Shown: positions 40,339-53,700 of the stretch, one piece after another
Position numbering within the stretch: the stretch's first letter is position 1
Layout: each line of letters begins with the position of its first letter
Source: Brugia malayi
Taxonomy: Eukaryota; Nematoda; Chromadorea; Rhabditida; Onchocercidae
DNA length: 64,000 bases
Reading direction: 5' to 3'
Assembly (NCBI RefSeq): GCF_000002995.4
Contig: NW_025062479.1
Coordinates: 10,707,721 to 10,771,720, forward strand
Position numbers and translations under genes: made by a program
The notes under the pieces: model-generated
The model's database searches: none
Told to the model about the DNA's origin: nothing
The model's input: only the letters and a program-made list of their open reading frames with translations

Positions 40339-41978
40339 AAAGGAATAAAACATAAATTTAAATACTAGATCGACTAATTAAAATTTAAATTTATCAATGT
40401 GTGACATTTTTTTACATTATTATAAAATAATTTTTTTTTAGTTTAATAAAATTATACGAATACTTTTGCACAAGTCCCAGTTCTGTAATCCGGTTGTCCA
40501 TCATTCCAAAAACCAACATAACGTGATATTACGGTACCATCAGACCATAAAAAAAATGCATTTTCATCTTCCGTTTGTTGTGCAACAACACCTTTAACAA
40601 AATGATTTTAATTAAATTTTTAATTATCAATTATTTCTTGAAGAAGTGTTAATTTTGCATACCAATCCAAAATTCGTTACGATTTATTGGAAGATTTTTT
40701 TGTTGCCGATTGACTAAACGATGTAAAAAGCTATTTTCGCCGAATGATTCGATGCGAGCAAGTTGACTTCCATACCTAATTATGTAATAAAATAATGAAA
40801 ATATTTCTGACAAAAAATGCAACATCATATCTTATTAGCATAATATTATTTGAAATTTTGGAAATAAAATAAATCATAGAAATTAAACAAATCTGCAAAA
40901 ATTGATTAGTTTTTTTTTTTGAAGCAAAAATATGTAATTATTCAAAAATAGGGAAATTATTAAAGAAAAATTAAATTTTCTTATTAAAACTAAATTGAAA
41001 AAAAATTCATGTCTAATATTTATCAAAAGTTTTGATATAATTTTTTGTTTAGGAACTTTTAAATTTTTTGACTAAAAAACAAGAATGTTGAATTGTGGTA
41101 ACAATATATGATACAATTATCAATTAATATAACAATTATGCATTTTTCATTGAAAATGTATCCGTCAAAATTATGATTAATTAAAAAATTTAGAAACTGA
41201 GTGGAAAAAGCAAAAGCAAGGTTTTTAGAGTTAATTTCGCAGAATTCTCGTGTCAATAATGATAACTGTAATAATAATAGGTAATAATAATAATGATAAT
41301 GATAATTATAATAATGGTAGTAGTAACAATAATATATAACAATAATAATAATAACATTAAGGCAATAGTATGAAGAATAATATTAAAAATTTTCAAGTAA
41401 TCTAAAGAAGGTATTAATTAGTCGAATAATTAATTAATACATTTAATTTTACCTAGAACAAAATAATAATGCTTGTGGCCATGATCGTTCAATCGTATAC
41501 ACCCGAAAGCATTTTGATCTGCACTTTTCCCATCCTTGTGCACATTCTAAACCAATATCTGATACTGTATATTTTGCATCAGTCACATTTTTCAAACCAT
41601 TTTCCTGAAAATTTTTAAACAAAATTCCAAATTAACAACACAGTTTTATAATTTATTTATATTAATGCAAAAGAAAGGTGAAAGAAGAGATGATTTTTTT
41701 TCCATTTAATTTTTTAAAATTCTAACTTGTTGAGTAGTAATAGTAATAGTAGCAGTAGTAGTAGTTATTGTTGTTGTAGTAGTACTGATAATTGTAGCAC
41801 TAATTATCGATGATATTGAAACAGCAGTATCAGTAATGGTAGTAGTATTATTATCCGTAAAAATTGTTGCAGTTACAACATTTTGTTGTAGTAATAATAG
41901 CAATATTAATGATAATGATAATCGTAATCGTTGTTTTTGTGGTGTTACGAACAAATGATATTGTTGGAAAATTATCAT
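11261..41978 (-). CDS. Giant multidomain transmembrane protein, Uninflatable-like
   Basis: I assembled 65 exons whose phases all agree, giving 10,824 coding bases and 3607 residues. Domain order: signal peptide, Thr-rich stretch, C-type lectin, LDLa, three CUB, four CCP, EGF, discoidin, EGF, CCPs, discoidin, two HYR, CCP, a Cys-poor region, GCC2/GCC3 repeats, 14 EGF, pentraxin/LamG-like, HYR, CCP, a second Cys-poor region, GCC2/GCC3 repeats, two EGF, transmembrane helix, about 80-residue cytoplasmic tail. This mix is known from Drosophila Uninflatable, an apical epidermal/tracheal surface protein of similar size, and in part from vertebrate SVEP1. By analogy it should sit at the apical surface of ectodermal cells beneath cuticle; that is inference. 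The ATG at 41978 is the only one before the signal peptide; the frame stays open upstream to 42038 without an ATG. One donor (30120) is GC rather than GT. The following entries give exons by block. Confidence 0.9.
12234..17272 (-). other. Uninflatable-like exons 51-63: HYR, CCP, second Cys-poor region, GCC2/GCC3, two EGF
   Basis: Exons: 17272-17102, 16926-16771, 16584-16358, 16033-15887, 15706-15557, 15405-15309, 15084-14991, 14743-14582, 14271-14098, 13700-13514, 13267-13170, 12903-12739, 12337-12234. An HYR domain (about 2865-2955, [12 protein letters not shown]) and a CCP ([10 protein letters not shown]) are followed by about 160 residues without a known domain. GCC2/GCC3 repeats follow ([42 protein letters not shown]), then two membrane-proximal EGF modules ([26 protein letters not shown]). 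The order CCP, Cys-poor region, GCC2/GCC3, EGF repeats that of exons 32-38. Confidence 0.8.
17338..17721. repeat. 7-bp minisatellite (TATTATT)n passing into (ATT)n
   Basis: From about 17338 to 17667 a 7-base unit (TATTATT) repeats with one interruption near 17385-17402, followed by an ATT triplet run to 17721. It lies in the intron between exons 51 and 50, so transcripts carry the AT-rich complement. Both plus-strand reading frames are periodic artefacts. Confidence 0.95.
17877..19010 (-). other. Uninflatable-like exons 48-50: pentraxin/LamG-like domain
   Basis: Exons 19010-18787, 18505-18257 and 18024-17877 encode about residues 2660-2846, a jelly-roll lectin fold of the pentraxin/laminin-G type. 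Marks are [24 protein letters not shown] and [15 protein letters not shown]. Position after a long EGF array parallels Uninflatable and SVEP1. Confidence 0.8.
18787..23701 (-). other. Uninflatable-like exons 38-48: 14 tandem EGF modules
   Basis: Exons: 23701-23549, 22991-22879, 22701-22587, 22459-22302, 22045-21771, 21216-21063, 20824-20673, 20483-20180, 19831-19715, 19260-19178, 19010-18787. I count 14 consecutive six-cysteine EGF repeats (about residues 2130-2655). Several carry N-terminal Asp and Gln/Glu/Asn positions expected for calcium binding (for example [36 protein letters not shown]). The Notch/Crumbs-like spacing implies a stiff extracellular rod. Splice sites often fall inside a repeat rather than between repeats. 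Confidence 0.85.
23549..27111 (-). other. Uninflatable-like exons 32-38: CCP, Cys-poor region, GCC2/GCC3 repeats
   Basis: Exons: 27111-26831, 26182-25951, 25378-25208, 24890-24735, 24611-24490, 24231-24089, 23701-23549. Exon 32 starts with a CCP-like module (about residues 1730-1790). About 200 residues follow without a domain I recognise, including [15 protein letters not shown]. The ephrin-receptor-like GCC2/GCC3 repeats (about 2009-2130) have the pattern [12 protein letters not shown] / [15 protein letters not shown]. Exon 38 leads into the first EGF of the long tandem array. Confidence 0.75.
27555..31554 (-). other. Uninflatable-like exons 22-31: CCPs, second discoidin, two HYR domains
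   Basis: Exons: 31554-31387, 31210-31141, 30831-30712, 30287-30121, 29866-29740, 29619-29369, 29251-29054, 28818-28636, 28462-28174, 27806-27555. CCP modules occur in exons 22-23 and 25-26, with a divergent one in 24-25 and another in 27. The second discoidin domain (late exon 27 to exon 29, about residues 1395-1549) has STGWCG and ends [12 protein letters not shown] domains (hyalin-repeat, Ig-like) fill exon 30 and exon 31 with NCPTNPIYI and KCPDSYIVP starts. The exon 25 donor is the unusual AAA|GCTAGA, required to keep the CCP intact. Confidence 0.75.
31698..35340 (-). other. Uninflatable-like exons 13-21: CCP modules, EGF, first discoidin domain
   Basis: Exons: 35340-35158, 34996-34814, 34432-34250, 33801-33514, 33339-33250, 32734-32549, 32458-32385, 32303-32147, 31831-31698. 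Exons 13, 14 and 15 each encode one sushi/CCP module and are all exactly 183 nt, class 1-1. Exon 16 carries a fourth CCP plus an EGF starting DIDECAEGS. Exons 17-20 form a divergent F5/8 type C (discoidin) domain (about residues 907-1076), with TTGWCANP near the start and the classic ending CMKLDILGC. Exon 21 is an EGF ([16 protein letters not shown]). The exon 18 donor is TAA|GTTAAT, chosen over the overlapping GTAAGT because only it keeps frame. Confidence 0.75.
35457..38698 (-). other. Uninflatable-like exons 6-12: LDLa and three CUB domains
   Basis: Exons: 38698-38600, 37907-37768, 37057-36847, 36724-36582, 36240-36039, 35922-35744, 35622-35457. Exon 6 is one complete LDL-receptor class A module (residues about 249-281) with the calcium-cage signature [13 protein letters not shown]. 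Each of the three CUB domains (about 281-398, 398-513, 513-628) is encoded by two exons. They show the typical INSRIYITFDAF / DFVTILDGG and NGRGFSITY strand patterns. Confidence 0.85.
39814..41978 (-). other. Uninflatable-like exons 1-5: signal peptide and C-type lectin domain
   Basis: Exons: 41978-41727, 41604-41453, 40775-40663, 40591-40458, 39907-39814. Exon 1 gives a hydrophobic signal run ([11 protein letters not shown]) followed by a Thr/Ile-rich low-complexity stretch (about residues 50-84). Residues 85-248 form a C-type lectin domain: [34 protein letters not shown] and LPFIC mark the fold. A QPD motif is present, which in lectins goes with galactose-type sugar binding. The second calcium motif (usually WND) reads WSL, so calcium-dependent binding may be lost. 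Confidence 0.85.
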
Positions 41979-44900
41979 GGTTGATAATAATGATGATAAT
42001 AGATGGTTGAAGCGTACTCGTGCACATACACCACCCAATGCAATAAATAATGGGGCGTCAATGTCGCTAGGCGCTCTATCCGTTGAGTTGTTCAGGCTGT
42101 CTTACGGATTTTGCAATCAGGGCAAGAAGAAGATGAGAGAAATAGTCCAGTTGACCTCATTAATTTGACCTTCCATTTGCTTCATTTCAACCTTCAAATT
42201 AAATGAGAGAATGTTCCATCTTGTCTTCCATTAAAATTCTCACAACAGTCATTACCAGAGATAGGTATAAATATATCAATTTATCCTAATTCATCATCAT
42301 CTTTTCTTACCATCTTTTCCTCTCTTCTTATCTTTTTTTATCTTTTATATCATTTTCTTTTCATTTCCATCTATTTCAAATATTAAAATTACAAGCTAAT
42401 ACTTTCACTTTATCATCACACATACATAAAATTTTCATTCTCATCATCCCATTAGTTAGTTGATCAGTTATATATCATTCAATAAAATGGTTGATTACCT
42501 TACAATAATGATATATATACGAATGGTAAATACTGCATATCAAATGGCCCTATCACTGTCACATTTTGATATTCTTTTTCAATTGTTAATTTAGTTTCTA
42601 TACGTTTATTAACTAATTACTTCTGTGCCATTCATTCTTTCTAACAAAAAGAAGAAAATTTTCATCTTTTTTATTTTGATTTTTTAATTACTGCAACAAA
42701 TCATTTCAATAATAATAATTATTATTATTATTATATATTTTAAATGATAACGATTGCTATCATTTTCTATCAAATTTAAGGATCGAGTACGGATTTTGCT
42801 GAAATACGTATCTTAAAACCGTTATGAATTTTTTCTTCTATTTTTTTTTCCTTTTTTTGAAAGTGTCACATTAATTTTATTATTTTGCATACTCATGAAA
42901 AAAATTCAAATTTAAATTGACAATATTCGAACAAAATTCAAGTTTTTGAACAATCTTTATGTTATATTTTTAAATTACATGAACCTTTTTTTGAGTTTAC
43001 ATCTCATTTTTTTTTTTCACTTTTCTTCTGCCTATCAGTCTTCTACAAATTTCTCTTTTTGTATCTTAAAACACTTATCTCATTTGTTTCCTGAATAATT
43101 TTCGGAAAAACTCAAAATTAATATTATTATCATAGCATATGTTAAACATTCCAAAAGACTTAACAGATGTAATGGAATATTTAAATTGGATTTTCTGTGT
43201 GAATTAATTATTTTGAATTAATTAGTTAAATAACTGAATTATCCAAATACAAAGTAGTTCCCAGTTCCTACTGCAGTTATTACAGTTTTCTTCTGAGGTT
43301 TTTCTACTTTCCTGCAGCATTTTAAAAGATAATATACTAGCAAAATGAGTGGAAAAAAGAGACATTAAAGGTGAATCTAAGTGAAAACAATAAAACATTT
43401 TGTTTGTGATAACTTTTACCAAATAATTCAAATATTGATTAATCACTTTTTGTTTTCTTTTTCTTTTTTGCTCCTAAAAGAATTTATAATATGGCGATAA
43501 ACTGTCACATATTTGTGAAATATAGTAAAGATGGAGAAATTGAATTAAACAGACTATTAAATGAAAGCAAAACAAGTAAACTGACATTAGCATTTTTATT
43601 CAAATATTATTTTTCTAACTGAAATGAAAAAAAAAAAAAAGAAAAATATTGATAAATTAATAAAGAAAGTATCAGTAATGGAAATTGAAAATTGCTGTAA
43701 ACTGATATGAAATGAAAACTAATATCAGCGAAACTGATGTCCATGATGAATACAGTGAAACCAGTTAAATAACTTTTGCCGATATCTTTCATTAATAATA
43801 ATAATAAACAGTAACATCCAGCAAACATGATTTTCTGATTTAATATAAATTACTTTACTATGCCTTTTTGCATTCCAATGAATTAATTCAATGATATTCA
43901 AATGGGAAAAAGAAAGATTTTAAAAACAATACACGCAATTACATCCGTTCATGCATGCACACACATAAACACATACTGTATATATACATACATCACATTG
44001 ATAAGTATGTTTGCATAGGTGTGGGTGTGTGGGCGTTTGTTTGTGTATTGCTCGCCTAATTAAATGACCTCTTCCATTGGTAAAACACTCTCATCTTTCT
44101 ACAATAATTTAATATATTTTTTTTTTGATTGTGAGAATATTAAAGATTTTAAAGAATTTTTAAATTTGCCAAACAATTTCAAGGAAAAAGAGAGGAATAA
44201 ATAATAAATTTGATTTATCATTTAAATCTTATTTATAAAAATACATATATAGGCGAAACAAATGAAATAACTAATTGTAAGGAAGACTTAGGAAATTTTC
44301 TAAATACGTTTTTTTTTTCTCCCCCTTTCTCTCTTCTCCTGTTTCTGTCTCTTTCCCTCTTTCTAAAAATAGAGGACAGAATTACAGTGTTTACTAGCGC
44401 AATAATTTCGCAGCAGATGATAAATTCATCGATGGCTAGAAAAATTTTTTCAAAAAAAAAAAATTAATTTGGCATATTTTACATGCAAGTTTTAATACTT
44501 AAAATGTGATCGCAAAAAAAAAAAAAAAAGACGGGAGAAAGAAGGGAATTAAGAAAGTTATCCAAACATTTAACTTTTACGAATAAATTATAAGCATGTA
44601 GAATATTAGTATTTAGCTACATTTGAATTTCTATTGATCGATTAAACAGTTTATAAAGCAATATTGACTGGCCCTTAATGCGATGATTACTCTGAAAAAT
44701 AGGTAAAAATCTATGGCTAAAGTCCATTCAGCAGCTCTTGACGATGGGTAATTATTGGATAGAGATGAGAAAAATGAAGAAAGTACTATAATAAAGTAGC
44801 GAAATTATTAATATGAATGATACAACTTTTCGCCGATCTTAAATATTCTTTGAGAATCAAAAATTTAGTCAAATATATCAGATTAGTCAATATTCAAGAA

Positions 44901-47336
44901 AGAAAACGATTATATTGTAAGTAAATATGATTTAGGTATAGAAATAGTATTAGCTCCGTTTACTTTTGCAGCAAACCTGTCCACTTCATTGGTTAGCAAA
45001 TAGTATGATTGGATGACTAGTGACCACGAAGAGAAATTGCACACTAATAAAATAGTAAACCATTTAAGTTTACCAGTCATTCATGCTAATTTGCCTTTGT
45101 TAATAATCTTCATTTTACATTTTTAACTAGTTATTTATTGTTTACCAAGTCATTATTATAACGAAAAAGAAGTTATTAAATAATTAAATTAGAATGAATG
45201 AACCAATGTAAAATATAAAAATTTTTTTAAATTTATTTAAATATCTTGTTTGGTTGATTATAATTAGATTATTTCAAGAAATATTAAAAATTAAATTCAC
45301 TCACGCAATCCAATCATTTCATGTTTTATTTTTTTTTCTTTCATTCAAAGATTTCATTTTTTTTTTCAGATCAAATAATTCAATAATTCAATCTAGTTGT
45401 ATTCATTAAATGATATTAATGATATGAAATTATTAACACTTACTGAAAATGATACATGAAATCCAAATGCGTATATTTAAATATATTTTTCATTCAAAAT
45501 TACTGTTTAAAAATTTTTAAATGATTTTATCCTTGTTGCAATAGTACATTTGTTTTCTTGTAGAACAATAATGTATCTGTGATCTCTGATATCATAAATC
45601 ATATGAAAATGATAATATTTCTATCCCTTAATTTTGATAAAAGTTTAAAATTTTGGAATAATAAAATAATGTGAAAATTTAATGTGGTATAATTTGCATT
45701 AAATGGTGATGAAAATGAAAAATAAAATAACTTCAAACGTAAAAAAGAAAAGATTTCACTTTTATCTATCTGTTATAGTGTTATAAATCATTTAAAGTTT
45801 CAAAATTGAAAGTAATGAAATTTGATCAGAAAGTTTGTATGGACAATTCGCCAGGAATAAGACAATTTCCGATGAAATTAATTCAGACATTTATTGAGAT
45901 TGTATAATTCGTCACTATGACATAAGCATATTCTCATCCATTGAGGATGCGCAATAATTTTTGTAAAGATTTATAGGCATATTCAATCTTGTAATCACTC
46001 TTGCATATACGTCTAATCTCCCGATTTTTCACTGCATAAAATTAGTCTTTTTTCCGGATCATCTAATTTCAGGTATTTAAGTTTATATACTTTTGTTTGT
46101 TTAATTTACAAATATAATAATAATAGCATGTTAGTAGACCAAATATTCCTGAAGTTTTGAGACATTCATTCAAAGAAAAAAAAAAAAAAAAAAAAAAAAA
46201 TGACGAATTTTTTCATAAGCAAATATAAACAAACCAATTGATTTAATGCTGCTTTAAATACCTTAAAATTTTGAGAAGTTTTTTTTTTTTTTTTTCACAT
46301 GAAAATTTACAAAGGGATATTAATAAGCAGTCTTATACATTTGAGCTGTAGGAATAACATATACCGCCGCATATGTACTATCGAATTTAGAAAATAGGTT
46401 TATGAGGTTTTATGCATTCCCTTCGTTAATAAATTTTGTTCAAAAGAAAACGCAGATCAGTAGTATACTTCAATATAATTGAATTCATCATTTCAATTAT
46501 TCATTTTATTTTCTAAATGAATCACTTGCAATACAATTAAACATGAGATACAGTTAACTGTCTTGGAGTATTTTTATTACATTTTATGATGATTTCTTTT
46601 CTTTTTCTTCTTGTAACATCAACAGTGATAATTAAAAAAATATATACAACTTACATAATCAAACAAATGAGATAATAAGAGAAAGATAAAGAAAATCAAA
46701 ATAGACTGTAATATTTGTTTTCCATCCATAAAATATTCAGAATTATGATGATTTTTTAAATATTACAATAAATTTAGCAAAAAAAAAGAAAAAAAAAACA
46801 GATTTGCAAAATCGCATCTAAGATTTATAAATATCTCAAAAATTTCAAAAACTTTTCTTTTCTATTAACATTCTTTTACCGATTCCTTCTCTATATCTTT
46901 TAATAATAGATAAAATATAAAATTTCAGCACTATAAACCAAAAGAATAAAAACGAAATAGGTATGTGAAAGAAATTAAAATTTGTTAATCACTTCTATAA
47001 AACGAATAATACGTGTACGTTACAGCAGTAGTAGTAGTAGTAGTAGAATAAATTAATCGAATTCGCTAAAATATCGTAAGGAACTAATGATACTTAAATT
47101 TTGCTCCATTAAATTCAACAACATTAAAATAGGTTCATTCTTAACCAATAATAATTTAAACATATAATTCCTTTTATCATTGTGAAATTCATAAATTCTG
47201 AAGAATTTCAAACATATCAAATAAATTCAATACGGTTATGTTGTATTAAACTACAAAGAACAATTAGAAAGTGAGAAAACAAACAACAACTTGCAAAAAT
47301 TAAATTATGATAATGAATCTCATATAACAGATGTTT
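41979..47336. other. 5.3-kb spacer between Uninflatable-like gene and erlin
   Basis: No conserved coding sequence is seen on either strand. The first 200 bases are less AT-rich and probably hold the promoter/5' UTR of the Uninflatable-like gene. Further right are an (AAT)n/(ATT)n palindrome near 42708-42735, a CA/TG-rich zone near 43930-44050, copy B of the dispersed element (45699-46122), A- and T-runs near 46165-46295 and a GTA triplet run near 47025-47045. The right end should hold the erlin 3' UTR. Confidence 0.5.
45699..46122. repeat. Dispersed 424-bp element, copy B
   Basis: This is the second copy of the element at 3215-3638, in the same orientation and 42.5 kb away, differing at one base. 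The left flank (about 45500-45698) is related to the left flank of copy A but diverged, with insertions such as TAAAAGTTTAAAATTT. Homology ends abruptly on the right. Confidence 0.9.
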
Positions 47337-50394
<3,058 letters not shown>

Positions 50395-50749
50395 GTCTAA
50401 ACTATATCACCTTTCAATCAGATAAACTTCTGAACTGATTTACAATCATAATACGCAAATAACATGCAATAACTGGTCCATGTACTGTTTTCACTTTCGT
50501 CCTCTTCGCTTTTCCTTCCATATTTTTTCTTACATCCATAATGGTCATGGAATTTGGTTTAAATCGAATAAAATTTCTGAATAATCAAAATCAAACTATA
50601 AACTTTTTACATGGCTTTCCTTTCCATTTTTAAAATCATTGACTTCAACATTTATGAAACAAAAATATATATTAATGAAACCGAAAAAGGCGACCAGTGA
50701 TATTCATAAAGTATTAAATAAACAGATATGTCGAAACAATTTATTGGAT
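50395..50749 (-). other. Intercistronic region intersectin-erlin with candidate trans-splice acceptor
   Basis: Only 355 bp separate the DH-PH-C2 stop codon from the erlin ATG on the same strand. TTTAG at 50401-50397 ends 2 nt before the erlin ATG, the position typical of a spliced-leader acceptor. No coding sequence is seen in between. The spacing suggests a polycistronic unit; an independent promoter or a cis-spliced 5' UTR exon remains possible. Confidence 0.5.
50740..50745 (-). terminator. Candidate poly(A) signal AATAAA after the intersectin stop
   Basis: AATAAA on the minus strand begins 4 nt after the TGA at 50752-50750. It would end the upstream message close to its stop codon, but such hexamers are common by chance in this AT-rich DNA. 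Confidence 0.35.
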
Positions 50750-53700
50750 TCAATAGAATAATTGTACAACAAATTTGAGAATTACACGAGGTCGTAAATT
50801 TGATATATCGCCTGATTCACAATCAAATTGTTTCGACATTGGACCACGATGCATTGTTGCAGCTGTTAACAAATCAGCCATTGGAATTCTACTGCTACCT
50901 GAAAATTTCAAAATATATTAATAAACGGAAAATATTACAACTTGGTTATTTTAAAGCATTGTAAAATAGTATGGAAATAATTGAAATGTCATGTCAGTTG
51001 AAAAGAATTCACCGTTTTGTTTTTAAAAAACTTGATCAAAACAATTTATGTGTCAAAAAAACGAAAAAAAGAAAGAAAAAAAAAGATGGTTAGCAAAAGA
51101 CAGCCATGCAAAAGAATGAGCAATAAATTTGGAAGAATTATTGCTATATAAAGTTACAAAGCTATATTATTTCGCTATGACAGATTAATTTAATGATTAA
51201 AAATTAATGGATTGAGTATGGAAAAGAAAAATTGATCCAAATATAATAATAAGCAACTGATATAAAGTTTATCTTTCAGTTATGATTAAATTATGCCAAA
51301 CATGCCTGCACAAAGATCTGGCGAAAAGATTCGATTGAGAAAAATTGCTACTTCAAAAAAATCATCATAAGCAGTTTCATAGATAGGCAGTTGTGTCGTA
51401 CAAAGATGCTCTTTTTTGTTCATATCAACGTCAGCATAGGTTAATGATTGACCGATTTGAAATTTGCACAATATTGATTGAGTTCCCAATAATCTTAATG
51501 CACTGTCGACGTTTAGAATGCAAACTAGTTCAACGAAAAGTCGACCTTGTTCAGACATATAGGATAATGATGGTTTCTGAAGAAATCTTGTGATTACATA
51601 AAAATACCTGATAAATTTGAGAAATTTTTAAAAGGATAAAAAAATTTTATTCAAATGAAAAACCAATCCATTTCATGCTTGTTTATCATATGCAAAAATA
51701 TGACAAACTTTTGTTATTTGGCACTGATTACGATATTCATTAATGGCTTTTTCAATTTGTGCAATCCAAAATAATCGAGCATTTCGATTTGGTGCACGTA
51801 ATATCATAGAAAAATCACCTAAAATCTAGATAGGCAAATATTAGTCTAACAAAGCAGAAATCATTAATAATGCAGTAGCAAACCGGATTATTTCAAACCG
51901 GATTGTACAAGATAACTCACGCAAGCAGAAAAATTCAGAAAATCCAAAAAACGCTAACCAGAGCGAACTTCAAACGAACAATCATCCATTTCCTTATTCT
52001 GTATAATTTTAGCATTTTCCAATAACAAAGGTGTCTTGTAAAGATTTAACTGTAATTCACTTGTTTTGGTAATCCTGAATTCCTCCAACTATAATAAAAT
52101 TATATGAAACCTTCAAGAATTTTAGTTTGTTACACTCTCATTAATATGATCTATGTTTTCTTCTCATTACAATCTATTTTCGTACTTCCATCATTGAGTG
52201 ATTTGCAAAATTTAACATTTTTCTGATACGTAAATCAGGTCATAGTTTTTCTTAGCTGTTGTACAATATATTACCATGACGATCTGGCTAAATGCATATA
52301 AATATAATTCGTTAACCTTTTATTAGTCTAGCTACTCATAAAAAGAGATAATGTTGAAACCTGTTCAATTGGTTCTACGGGTGTTGTTAGCATCAAAAAA
52401 TCATTGAATAATAGAGCAACTAATATTTTCCCATTTAATAGTTTCTGCAAAGCACCACAGTGTAGGAGACATCGTGGTCCAACTTTCCTGAAATTAATAT
52501 TTATAAAAATCTAAAGCTGATGCATCTTTTAATCTTGCAATTTTCTAAATTTATTTAATTTCGAACTTAGGTTTAAACAACAAAGTACCGTGTAGAAGAT
52601 GGGAAAACAATAGGTGGTTGTATAGCTTCACAATGAATGTGTTGCTGAGCCCAAATGAGCATACTTGAACTATCCAATGCACTGATAACATCGTTAATTT
52701 CGGTGCATAATAACTTCAACAGCTCGTGCGCTTTTTCAAGATTCTAGATAAATAGTATTTACTTTAGAAACAATCATAAATACAATTCGTAAATTTTAGA
52801 AAACTGAAACAATTAAAAATTTGAGAAAAAGAAATAATGACAAAGTTTGCAACGCAACCTTGCGTTTAGAATCACTTGGATGCGTATATTTGACAAGCTT
52901 TTCAAAAATTAACGGATAACGAGTAATACGATTCATTGGCAAAAGCAAAAAGTAGCTAAAGTTTATTCCATTTGTCTTTATACAACATGAACGATATGCC
53001 TGAAATATAATTTTGAAAAATTGAAAATTATAGTATAATAGCGAACTAGAAAAAAAAAAAAAAAAAAAAAATCAAAGGAAAGAGAATACCTGTCTAAATG
53101 AAATATTGTTGTGCTCTAGTTCGTTTAACATTTCCAATGCTGCTTGTTGTTTCGAGCAAAATTCAACATAAGCACGAAGTAAATCAAAATTCGCCACAAA
53201 TACATCACCTCAAAAGAAAAAAAAAAGAAAAGATCATTATATAAACATTGTATAAACAATCAAGAAATTTCTCGACAACCAATTTATAGAGAAATAATTC
53301 ACTAGAATGAATTCCGAAAAAAAAAAGTTTGATAACAAGAGAAAGAAATGATTTGTATTCAACAAAGAACAAGTTTGAATTTATTGAACAACGAATCCTA
53401 ATTCTAATTACTAATTTACAGTTTAGAAAGAAAGAGCCAAGAAGCATATGAAATCGCATTCATGTATAAATTTAAGTCTGCATCATCCTCAATCATTTCC
53501 TTTTCTTATATTACTTAATATATTGCTTATATTAATTACTTAACATAAAAGGAAACTAACCAGGTGACAGTTGTTCAAGTGCATTAGCAATAGACGTAGA
53601 TACAGAAATAAGCTGTTCAAAGTTTAAAAATAACTGGCTTGCAAGATCAGTATTAATTATGTCTTTTAATCCTTGAGAGAATATTTCATAGCACTGTGTT

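Noticed and set aside
41979..42038. Possible 20-residue N-terminal extension of the Uninflatable-like protein
   Set aside because: The upstream frame is open but begins with TTG, not ATG; the ATG at 41978 gives a normal signal peptide.
44210..44467. Plus-strand frame of 85 codons in the spacer
   Set aside because: Low-complexity Phe/Leu/Ser from pyrimidine tracts, no domain, no splice context.
44960..45060. GGATGACTAGTGA, resembling miR-7
   Set aside because: One mismatch falls in the seed and I see no hairpin partner, so the resemblance is probably chance.
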